In this document: positions 16,333 to 23,353 of the stretch, piece by piece
How positions within the stretch are numbered: position 1 is the first letter of the stretch
Layout of the letters: the number at the start of each line of letters is the position of its first letter
Source of the DNA: Rugamonas aquatica
GTDB taxonomy: Bacteria > Pseudomonadota > Gammaproteobacteria > Burkholderiales > Burkholderiaceae_D
Direction: 5' to 3'
NCBI RefSeq assembly: GCF_009380215.1
Contig: NZ_WHUG01000012.1
Span: 116,824 to 180,823 of the forward strand
Length of the DNA: 64,000 nucleotides
Notes under the pieces: generated by a model
Told to the model about the DNA's origin: nothing
What the model saw: the letters and a program-made list of their open reading frames with translations, nothing else
The model's database searches: none
Translations under genes and position numbers: made by a program

Positions 16333-17724
16333 TCAGTTCAGACTAGCCAACGCGCGCTGGAAGGATGCCGGCAGCGCATTGCCCAGTGTAGCGCACTCGT
16401 CGCCGGTGAAGATTTCCATCTGCTTCAGCCAGGCCTCGAATTCCGGCGCCGGCTTCAGGCCCAGCACGCGGCGCGCGTACAGCGCGTCGTGGAAGGAGGT
16501 GGTCTGGTAGTTGAGCATGATGTCGTCCGAGCCCGGGATGCCCATGACGAAGGTGCAGCCGGCCGTGCCCAGCAGGGTCAGCAGGATGTCCATGTCGTTC
16601 TGGTCGGCCTCGGCGTGGTTGGTGTAGCAGACGTCGCAGCCCATCGGCAGGCCCAGCAGCTTGGCGCAGAAGTGGTCCTCCAGCCCGGCGCGCACGATCT
16701 GCTTGCCGTCGTACAGGTACTCGGGGCCGATGAAGCCGACCACCGAATTGACCAGCAGCGGCTGGAACTTGCGCGCCACCGCGTAGGCGCGCGTCTCGCA
16801 GGTCTGCTGGTCGACGCCGTGGTGGGCGTTGGCCGACAGCGCGCTGCCCTGCCCCGTCTCGAAATACATGACGTTGTTGCCCACCGTGCCGCGCTGCAGC
16901 GACAGCGCCGCCTGCTGCGCCTCGCCCAGCAAGGCCAGGTTGATGCCGAAGCTGGCGTTGGCCGCCTCGGTGCCGGCAATCGACTGGAACACCAGGTCGA
17001 TAGGCGCACCGCGCTCGATGGCGGCGATGGTGTTGGTCACGTGCGTCAGCACGCACGATTGCGTGGGGATGCCGTAGCGGTCGATGATCTCGTCGAGCAT
17101 GGTGACGATCTTGATTACCTGCGGCACGTTGTCGGTGGCGGGATTGATGCCGATCACCGCGTCGCCGCTGCCGTACAGCAGGCCGTCCAGCACGCTGGCG
17201 GCGATGCCGGTGGCGTCGTCGGTCGGGTGGTTGGGCTGCAGGCGCGTGGCCATGCGTCCCGCCAGGCCGATGGTGTTGCGGAAGCGCGTGACGACACGGC
17301 ACTTCTTCGCCACCAGGATCAGGTCCTGGATGCGCATGATCTTGGAAACGGCCGCCGCCATCTCCGGCGTGATGCCCGGAGCGACGGCGGCCAGAACCGC
17401 CTCATCGGCGGCGTCGCCAAGCAGCCAGTTGCGGAAGTCGCCCACGGTCAGGTGGGCGATGCGGGCAAAGGCGGCGCGGTCGTGATCGTCGACGATCAGC
17501 CGCGTCACCTCGTCCTGCTCGTACGGCACCACCATCTGGTTGAGGAATAGTGTCAGCGGCAGTTCGGCCAGCGCCATCTGCGCCGCCACCCGCTCCTCGG
17601 CGCTGGCCGCCGCCAGCCCCGCCAGATAGTCGCCGGAACGCGCCGGCGTCGCCTTCGCCATCAAGTCCTTCAGGTCGCGGAACTGATAAGTCCTGCTGCC
17701 TACCGTATGTGCAAAGCTGCTCAT
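16333..17724 (-). CDS. eutB: Ethanolamine ammonia-lyase, large subunit
   Basis: 463 residues, the normal full length. Catalytic barrel subunit of the B12-dependent ethanolamine ammonia-lyase. Visible family stretches include MAKATPARSGDYLAGLAA, the GDAVIGINPATDNVPQV segment, PTQSCVLTHVTNTIAA, FGINLALLGEAQQAA, FETGQGSALSANAHHGVDQQT and CDVCYTNHAEADQNDMD. GGGAGA precedes the ATG. Upstream is repeat copy C and then the TorF porin gene; downstream is eutC. No eutA reactivase is found in the window. Confidence 0.97.
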   Translation of the reverse strand: MSSFAHTVGSRTYQFRDLKDLMAKATPARSGDYLAGLAAASAEERVAAQMALAELPLTLFLNQMVVPYEQDEVTRLIVDDHDRAAFARIAHLTVGDFRNWLLGDAADEAVLAAVAPGITPEMAAAVSKIMRIQDLILVAKKCRVVTRFRNTIGLAGRMATRLQPNHPTDDATGIAASVLDGLLYGSGDAVIGINPATDNVPQVIKIVTMLDEIIDRYGIPTQSCVLTHVTNTIAAIERGAPIDLVFQSIAGTEAANASFGINLALLGEAQQAALSLQRGTVGNNVMYFETGQGSALSANAHHGVDQQTCETRAYAVARKFQPLLVNSVVGFIGPEYLYDGKQIVRAGLEDHFCAKLLGLPMGCDVCYTNHAEADQNDMDILLTLLGTAGCTFVMGIPGSDDIMLNYQTTSFHDALYARRVLGLKPAPEFEAWLKQMEIFTGDECATLGNALPASFQRALASLN

Positions 17725-17758
17725 GGCCGTCTCCCGATACTGCCGGTGTACTAAAGAC

Positions 17759-17838
17759 CGTCGTTCCCGCGCAGGCGGGAACCCATAGAACGCGTGAGTA
17801 CAGGCTCAGCATGGATTCCCGCGTGCGCGGGAATGACG
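17759..17838. repeat. Paired-hairpin repeat, copy C (torF-eutB gap)
   Basis: Hairpins GTTCCC-GCGCAGGC-GGGAAC and ATTCCC-GCGTGCGC-GGGAAT flank a spacer with GGCTCAGCATGG. It lies within the ethanolamine gene cluster between the porin and eutB genes. Confidence 0.85.
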
Positions 17839-17850
17839 AATTAACCGTTA

Positions 17851-18672
17851 CTAAAAATTGCGCGCGGCCGTCAGTTGCAGACGCTTCTGTGCCACGTTCT
17901 TGCCGCTGCCGTCGGCGTTGAAGAAGGTCCACAACGGCGTGCCGTTCTTGCTGGCGTCGCCGCTATTGTAGGTGGCCGCCGCCGAGAACGCCCAGCTGTC
18001 GATGGTCTTGGTCACACCGGCCTTGACGTCGAAGAAATTGAAATCGCTCATATTGCGCACCTGCTGGCGGCCGGCGTGCAGGTTCAGCACCAGGCCCGGC
18101 GCCAGCTCGGGATTCCAGTTCGCCTCGACATAGGCGGTGCCGCGCGTGTTGGCCAGCTTGCCGCTGTCCGGCTGCACGGCGAAGCCGAACCAGTACTCGC
18201 TCAGCGCCACCCAGGCGTAGGCATTGAAGGCGCCGATGTTCACGCCCAGCTTGGCCTCCTGGGTATGGTACTTGATGTCCTTGCCGCCTGCCGCAAAGTG
18301 CGCGCCCGGATACCAGTAGGTGACGAGGCCGGCGTCGATATTGTTGCCCTCGCTCAGCGGGTAGCGGTAGCCGCCGTAGACGTCGATCTCCGAACCGCTG
18401 CCGTTGTTGTAGGCCGCGTGCGAGACGCCGGAGCCGAACAGCCCAAGGTAGAAGCCGCTGACATGCGTAAAGTCCAGCGTGGCTTGCGCGGTGGGCTTGG
18501 CCTGCGTCTGCGAAATGCCGCGGAACAGGTAGTCCGACACCAGCGTCAGGTTGCCGGTGTTGGTCCAGTCTGGCGCGGGTGCGGCAGGTGCGGCATCGGC
18601 AGCCAGCGCGCCGCCTGCTGCGCAAGCCAGGCAACCGGCCGCAGCCAGCATGGAGAAGAGTTTTTTGGACAT
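17851..18672 (-). CDS. TorF-family putative outer-membrane porin
   Basis: 273 residues with a signal peptide (MSKKLFSMLAAAGCLACAAGGALA), an Ala/Pro linker, then a beta-rich domain beginning NTGNLTLVSDYLFRGISQTQ, the hallmark of the TorF / Gcw_chp family, and ending in phenylalanine as outer-membrane barrels do. It probably lets small substrates through the outer membrane. Its place between the ethanolamine permease and eutB suggests ethanolamine or another small amine, which is inference. GGAGC precedes the start. Confidence 0.87.
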   Translation of the reverse strand: MSKKLFSMLAAAGCLACAAGGALAADAAPAAPAPDWTNTGNLTLVSDYLFRGISQTQAKPTAQATLDFTHVSGFYLGLFGSGVSHAAYNNGSGSEIDVYGGYRYPLSEGNNIDAGLVTYWYPGAHFAAGGKDIKYHTQEAKLGVNIGAFNAYAWVALSEYWFGFAVQPDSGKLANTRGTAYVEANWNPELAPGLVLNLHAGRQQVRNMSDFNFFDVKAGVTKTIDSWAFSAAATYNSGDASKNGTPLWTFFNADGSGKNVAQKRLQLTAARNF

Positions 18673-18696
18673 GGATGAAGCTCCGTAATTGGAAAG

Positions 18697-20076
18697 TTAG
18701 ACGGCGTCGAAAGCCGCGTGCTGCTGGCGGTTGCCCTTGGTGGCCAGGAAGAACACATAGCCGGCAGCCAGGAAGGCGACGAACACGCCGAAGATCAGCG
18801 GGTTGTAGTACACCATCGTCACCAGGCAGACCAGGGCGCCGGCCAGCGCGATGGCCGGGAACAGCGGATAGAACGGCGCGCGGAAAGGACGCACCATGTT
18901 CGGCTCCGCGCGGCGCAGCTTGAACAGGCTCAGCATGCTGAGGATGTACATCGTGATCGCACCGAACACCGACATGGTGACGATGTTGGCGGTCAGGGTC
19001 TGGCCGCCGATCTTGATCAGCTCGTCGCTATAGATGGCAGCGATGCCGATCACGCCGCCCGCAAGGATGGCGCGGTGCGGCGTCTTGAAACGTGGGTGGA
19101 TCTTGGCGAAGTAATGCGGCAGGTAAGCCTCGCGTGCCAGTGCAAAGATCTGGCGCGAATAGCCGAGGATGATGCCGTGGAAGGAAGCGATCAGTCCGAA
19201 CAGGCCCAGCCACACCAGCATGTGCAGCCAGTTGCTGTTCTCGCCGACGATGATCTTCATGGCCTGCGGCAGCGGGTCGTTGATATTGGCCAGCTTGGTC
19301 CAGTCGCCAGCGCCGCCGGCAAACACCATCACACCGATCGCCAGCAGCACCAGCGTAATGATGCCGGCGATGTAGGCGATAGGGATCGAACGTTTCGGAT
19401 CCTTGGCTTCCTCGGCCGCCATGGCCACGCCCTCGATCGCCAGGAAGAACCAGATCGCAAACGGGATCGCCGCGAACATGCCGGGGATGGAAGCGATGCT
19501 GAAACTGTCTTGTCCGGACCAGCCGCCCTTGACGAAGTTCGCCACCGAGAAGCCCGGCGACACCACGCCCATGAACACCAGCAGTTCGAAGATGGCCAGC
19601 AGCGTCATCAGCAATTCGAAGGTGGCCGCCACCTGCACGCCGACGATGTTCAAGGTCATGAACACCACATAGGCGCCGACCGCCGCCGTCTTCGGATCGA
19701 CCGTCGGAAACTGCACGTTCAGGTAGGCGCCAATCGCCAGCGCAATCGCCGGCGGCGCGAACACGAACTCGATCAGCGTGGCCGCGCCGGCCAGGTAGCC
19801 GCCGGTCGGACCGAAGGCGCGCTTGCTGTAGGCGAACGGGCCGCCCGCATGCGGGATCGACGTGGTCAGCTCGGTGAAGCTGAAGATGAAGGTGGCGTAC
19901 ATGGCCGCGATGAACAGCGCGGTGATGGTGAAGCCCAGCGTCCCCGCCGAGGCCCAGCCGTAACTCCAGCCGAAGTACTCGCCCGAGATCACCAGGCCTA
20001 CCGCGATGCCCCACAACTGGAAGGTGCCTAGCGACTGTTGCAGCGCCGGTTGCCCGGCCGCCTGTTTTGCATTCAT
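18697..20076 (-). CDS. eat: Ethanolamine permease (APC superfamily)
   Basis: The start at 20076 (MNAKQAAGQP) has GGGAGA upstream and gives 459 residues; the open frame to 20172 is not supported. An inner-membrane amino acid-polyamine-organocation transporter with about twelve helices. WGIAVGLVISGEYFGWSYGW and FAYSKRAFGPTGGYLAGAATLIEFVFAPPAIA are typical of the ethanolamine permease subfamily. It is the first gene of the cluster eat-porin-eutB-eutC and diverges from the AraC regulator; a sigma-54-like site lies about 60-75 bases upstream. Confidence 0.93.
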   Translation of the reverse strand: MNAKQAAGQPALQQSLGTFQLWGIAVGLVISGEYFGWSYGWASAGTLGFTITALFIAAMYATFIFSFTELTTSIPHAGGPFAYSKRAFGPTGGYLAGAATLIEFVFAPPAIALAIGAYLNVQFPTVDPKTAAVGAYVVFMTLNIVGVQVAATFELLMTLLAIFELLVFMGVVSPGFSVANFVKGGWSGQDSFSIASIPGMFAAIPFAIWFFLAIEGVAMAAEEAKDPKRSIPIAYIAGIITLVLLAIGVMVFAGGAGDWTKLANINDPLPQAMKIIVGENSNWLHMLVWLGLFGLIASFHGIILGYSRQIFALAREAYLPHYFAKIHPRFKTPHRAILAGGVIGIAAIYSDELIKIGGQTLTANIVTMSVFGAITMYILSMLSLFKLRRAEPNMVRPFRAPFYPLFPAIALAGALVCLVTMVYYNPLIFGVFVAFLAAGYVFFLATKGNRQQHAAFDAV

Positions 20077-20103
20077 GTGATTCTCCCTAAGGTAAAGCGC
20101 GTC

Positions 20104-20119
20104 TGGTATGGAAGTTGCA
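20104..20119 (+). promoter_or_regulatory. Sigma-54-like -24/-12 site pointing to the AraC regulator
   Basis: TGGTATGGAAGTTGCA: GG and GC are separated by exactly 10 bp and TTGCA is intact. It would start transcription near 20130 toward the regulator gene, leaving a leader of about 100 bases. Confidence 0.4.
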
Positions 20120-20136
20120 GCAGAATCGAGTATAGG

Positions 20137-20152
20137 AGCCAGCCAAATGCCA
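20137..20152 (-). promoter_or_regulatory. Sigma-54-like -24/-12 site pointing to the ethanolamine permease
   Basis: On the minus strand TGGCATTTGGCTGGCT: TGGCA intact, GG and GC separated by 10 bp, one mismatch in the TTGC block. It would start transcription about 50 bases before eat. It faces the plus-strand site at 20104. Confidence 0.4.
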
Positions 20153-20228
20153 GCGTTATCGAAAATCGGCAAACTTGCGAGGGGCTAGCGTCCAAGGGAA
20201 GAAATAACAACAGTGGGAGAAAAATAAT

Positions 20229-21206
20229 ATGCACCAGACTGCGACAGAGTTGTTACACAGTGCGCCAGATTTGCGCACTGTGATGGCGCACGACGCCGAC
20301 GAATTGGCCAGCAAGCTCACCAACTGGCAACAAAGCTACGACCAGATCAGCTCCGGCCTGTTCCGTGGCGCGCTGACCGAGCTGCGCCTGCCGCAGCTGC
20401 AAGTGTTCCGGGAAAGCCTGAGCCAGTCGGTGCGCCAATCCTGCCGCGTGTGGCCGGACGCGATCTGGTTCGGCCTGCCGGACCACGGCGCCGCCACCCG
20501 CATCAACGGCCGCCAGACCGCCGCCGACTGGATCATGGTGCAGCCCGGCAACGTTGAATTCGAACTGGTAACGCCGAGCGCCTACAGCATCTACGGCATC
20601 GTCGCCAGCCGCGAGCTGCTGGTCGAGACGGCGCGGCGCTACGGCTGCGAGATCGACTGGCAGCGCGTGCAGTCGGCCGAGCTGTTGCAGGTGGATGCGC
20701 AGGCGCAGGCCCGCTGCCTGCATGTGCTGGGGCAGTTGCTGCCGGCCGAAGGCCTGGGCTGCGCCGAAGGCATGGCGCAGTGGCAGGAGACGGTGCTGAG
20801 CGCCCTGCTCGACATGCTGGACCACAGCTGTGTGGAACCGGCGCTGGCCGCCAGCCTGCAACGGCGCCGCCACGTGGTCGCACTGGCGCGCGAGTACATC
20901 ATGGCGCACCGCAGCGAATCGATCACCGTGCCGGAGCTGTGCGAGCGCGTGCACGTCAGCCGCCGCACCTTGCAGTACTGCTTCGAGGACGTGCTGGGCA
21001 TGAGCCCCATGCTCTACCTGCGCATGGTGCGCCTGAACGGCGTGCGGCGGCAGTTGCAGGACGGCGGCGCCATCGGCGACGTGGCCGGCTCCTGGGGGTT
21101 GAGCAACTTCAGCCAGTTCTCCAGCGACTACCGCAAGCTGTTCGGCCAGTGCCCGTCGGCGTCGCTGCGCTCGCGTTCACGCTCGACGCCGCACTCGCTC
21201 AGATAA
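20229..21206 (+). CDS. eutR: AraC-family regulator of ethanolamine genes (EutR-like)
   Basis: 325 residues. The C-terminal AraC DNA-binding domain covers about 215-310, with ITVPELCERVHVSRRTLQYCFEDVLGMSPMLYLRMVRLNGVRRQL; the N-terminal half is the EutR-type sensing region. EutR proteins respond to ethanolamine plus cobalamin and activate the eut genes. GGGAGA lies 8 bases from the ATG. It is divergent from the permease gene, which supports a local regulatory role. Its 3' end overlaps the convergent chromate transporter gene by 8 bases. Confidence 0.82.
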   Translation: MHQTATELLHSAPDLRTVMAHDADELASKLTNWQQSYDQISSGLFRGALTELRLPQLQVFRESLSQSVRQSCRVWPDAIWFGLPDHGAATRINGRQTAADWIMVQPGNVEFELVTPSAYSIYGIVASRELLVETARRYGCEIDWQRVQSAELLQVDAQAQARCLHVLGQLLPAEGLGCAEGMAQWQETVLSALLDMLDHSCVEPALAASLQRRRHVVALAREYIMAHRSESITVPELCERVHVSRRTLQYCFEDVLGMSPMLYLRMVRLNGVRRQLQDGGAIGDVAGSWGLSNFSQFSSDYRKLFGQCPSASLRSRSRSTPHSLR

Positions 21207-21732
21207 GGCGCAGCGCGCCGGCCAATGCGCCGGCGGCGATCAGTATCACCGGATTGATTTTGGAGCGCAGCAGTATCAGCGCGGCCGCCAGCGTCAGCGC
21301 GTCGGCCTGGATGTCGACGTTGGAGATGCGCGTGAACAGCCAGGCGGTGGCGGCCAGGAAGCCTATCGAGATCGGCGCGAAGGCATCGCCCAGCGCCCGC
21401 GTCAAACGCCCGCCCGCATGCCGCGCCTGCAAGCGGATCGCGGTCAACGTGAGCAGCGTGGAAGGCAGCAGCACCGCCAGCGTAGTGCAGATGGCGCCGG
21501 CCCAACCGGCGATCAGCCAGCCCACCAGCGATACGAACAGCAGATTGGGACCGGGCGCCGCCTGCGCTATCGCATACGCCGCCGCGAACTGCTCATTGCT
21601 CAACCACTGCCTGGCGTCGACCACATAGTGCCCCACCTGCGGCCCAAGCAGCACGACGCCGCCGCCCACTGCCATCAAGGACATCACCGCGATATGCAGC
21701 GACAGTTCCGTCACCGGAGATTGCTCGTTCAT
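21199..21732 (-). CDS. chrA: Chromate transporter, second short CHR subunit
   Basis: 177 residues from the start at 21732 (MNEQSPVTELSLHIAVMS); the longer open frame is an artefact of the overlapping upstream gene. A single CHR domain with several membrane helices and the family motif AQAAPGPNLLFVSLVGW. Short CHR proteins come as pairs of opposite topology that work together as a chromate/sulfate-type transporter. The start overlaps the stop of the partner gene (ATGA). Confidence 0.88.
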   Translation of the reverse strand: MNEQSPVTELSLHIAVMSLMAVGGGVVLLGPQVGHYVVDARQWLSNEQFAAAYAIAQAAPGPNLLFVSLVGWLIAGWAGAICTTLAVLLPSTLLTLTAIRLQARHAGGRLTRALGDAFAPISIGFLAATAWLFTRISNVDIQADALTLAAALILLRSKINPVILIAAGALAGALRLI

Positions 21733-22283
21733 TTTTTCTCTCCCACCAGATAAAACGCCCCCGCGCCCAGCGGCGCCAGCAGGCCGAACACCAGCGCCAG
21801 CTGCCATTGCAGCAGGCCCAGTCCTATAAAGGCCAGCGCCAGCAAGGCCAGTCGCAGCAGCGTGCCGCGTGCGCGCCAGTCGGCCTTGGCGAACAGGGAC
21901 TTGGCCATCTTCACGGCGGTCGCCAGGATCAGGCCCGCCGCCACCGCAGCCATGCCGCGTATCGCGTGGCGGAACACTTCGACCTCGCCGAAGCGCTGGT
22001 ACGCCACGCCCAGCGCGACCACCACCAGGAAGGGACCGGCGATCATGCCGGCCAATGCAGCCAGCGCGCCGCGCGTGCCGGCGTAGCGGCTGCCCACCAT
22101 CAGCGCGACGTTGCAGATGGTGGGACCGGGCAGCATCTGGCTGGTGGCGAGGTACTTCGCGAATTCCTCGGCCGTCAGCCACTTGCGCTGCTCGACCAGC
22201 GCCCGGTAGGCGAACGGCATCACGCCGCCAAAGCCCATCAGCGCCAGCCTGGAAAACACCAGGAATATGGTTGATAGCGGCAT
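21729..22283 (-). CDS. chrA: Chromate transporter, first short CHR subunit
   Basis: 184 residues from the start at 22283 (MPLSTIFLVFSRLALMGFGG), which has AAGGAGAA upstream; 27 upstream codons were discarded. CHR domain with FGGVMPFAYRALVEQRKWL and the motif TSQMLPGPTICNVALMVG. It is the partner of the next gene, with which it is translationally coupled. A divergent LysR regulator 92 bases away probably controls the pair. Whether the substrate is chromate or another oxyanion cannot be told from sequence. Confidence 0.88.
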   Translation of the reverse strand: MPLSTIFLVFSRLALMGFGGVMPFAYRALVEQRKWLTAEEFAKYLATSQMLPGPTICNVALMVGSRYAGTRGALAALAGMIAGPFLVVVALGVAYQRFGEVEVFRHAIRGMAAVAAGLILATAVKMAKSLFAKADWRARGTLLRLALLALAFIGLGLLQWQLALVFGLLAPLGAGAFYLVGEKK

Positions 22284-22375
22284 GATCTTCTCCTTCGGTT
22301 TCGATGGGGAGAATTTTCCGCCTCGGAGAAATATAAGTACAATGAATTTATTTAGACCATTCATTCATATTTCTA

Positions 22376-23266
22376 ATGAAAATCGACATACTCGGCGTAC
22401 AGGCTTTTGTCGCGATTGCGGACTTCGGCGGATTTCAAAAAGCGGCGGAGACGCTGCACGTGACGCAGACCGCCGTCACGCAGCGCTTGCGCAATCTGGA
22501 GGACTTCCTGGGCGTGATGCTGATCGAACGTACCACGCGCTCCATCGCGCTAACCAGCATCGGCGAGGATTTCCTGCCGCAGGCGCGGCGTCTGTTGCAA
22601 GAGCTGTCGTCGACATTGAGCGAGATACGCGAGACGGGCAAGGCGCAGCGCGGCGACGTGGCGCTGGCCTGCGTGCCGACGGTGGGCATACAGTATCTGC
22701 CGCAGATCATCCAGGCCTACTCGGCGCGCTTCCCCGACAATCGCATCAAGATCCTCGACCACGCCTCATCGCGCGTGGCGGAGGCGGTGCAGCGGCGCGA
22801 AGCGGAATTCGGCATCAGCCTGGCGGGCAGCATGCATCCCGACCTGGTGTCGGTGCCGCTGCTGGAGGACCAGTTCGTGCTGGTGTGCCGCGACGATCAT
22901 CCTCTGGCGAAGCGACGCTCGCTGACGTGGACGCAGATCCAGCCCTACCCGCTGATCTTCTCGGGTGACGTCAACGGCAACCGCGCGCTGCTCGACAGCT
23001 ACCTGGGTGACAAGAGCGCGGACCTGAACCTGCAATTCCAGTACGACGTGCAGCGCAGCGCGACGGCGGTGGGGCTGGTGGCTTCGGGCATCGCCGCCGC
23101 CATCGTGCCACGGCTGGCCATCCTCAAGGGCAGCTATCCGCGCCTGCGCATCATCACGCTGAAGGAGCCGACCATCTCGCGCCAGCTGGTACTCATCACC
23201 CGCAAGGCCGGCCACCTGTCGCCGGCCGCGCAGGCGCTGTACGACATGATTAAAACGGGGCGCTGA
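22376..23266 (+). CDS. LysR-family transcriptional regulator
   Basis: 296 residues. The N-terminal winged helix-turn-helix (about 1-60) includes GGFQKAAETLHVTQTAVTQRLRNLEDFLGVMLIERTTR; the effector domain (about 90-290) follows. The start lies in an AT-rich stretch without a Shine-Dalgarno sequence. It is divergent from the chromate transporter pair, the usual arrangement for a LysR regulator and its target. TACAAT at 22338-22343 could be its -10 box. Confidence 0.9.
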   Translation: MKIDILGVQAFVAIADFGGFQKAAETLHVTQTAVTQRLRNLEDFLGVMLIERTTRSIALTSIGEDFLPQARRLLQELSSTLSEIRETGKAQRGDVALACVPTVGIQYLPQIIQAYSARFPDNRIKILDHASSRVAEAVQRREAEFGISLAGSMHPDLVSVPLLEDQFVLVCRDDHPLAKRRSLTWTQIQPYPLIFSGDVNGNRALLDSYLGDKSADLNLQFQYDVQRSATAVGLVASGIAAAIVPRLAILKGSYPRLRIITLKEPTISRQLVLITRKAGHLSPAAQALYDMIKTGR

Positions 23267-23277
23267 CGTACCGGACA

Positions 23278-23340
23278 CTCAGCATGGGTTCCCGCCTGCG
23301 CGGGAACGACCGTCATTCCCGCGCAGGCGGGAATCCATAC
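23278..23340. repeat. Paired-hairpin repeat, copy D (reversed order)
   Basis: Contains both hairpins, but in the opposite order to the other five copies: first the CTCAGCATGGG-type unit with GTTCCC-GCCTGCGC-GGGAAC, then immediately the CGTCATTCCC-type unit. The two halves abut at GACCGTC with no spacer. Confidence 0.85.
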
Positions 23341-23353
23341 GACCTCAAAACAA

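Noticed and set aside
15464..20076. A bacterial microcompartment locus
   Set aside because: Only the lyase subunits, a permease and a porin are present; no shell, EutA, EutD/E/G-type genes or encapsulation peptides are seen.
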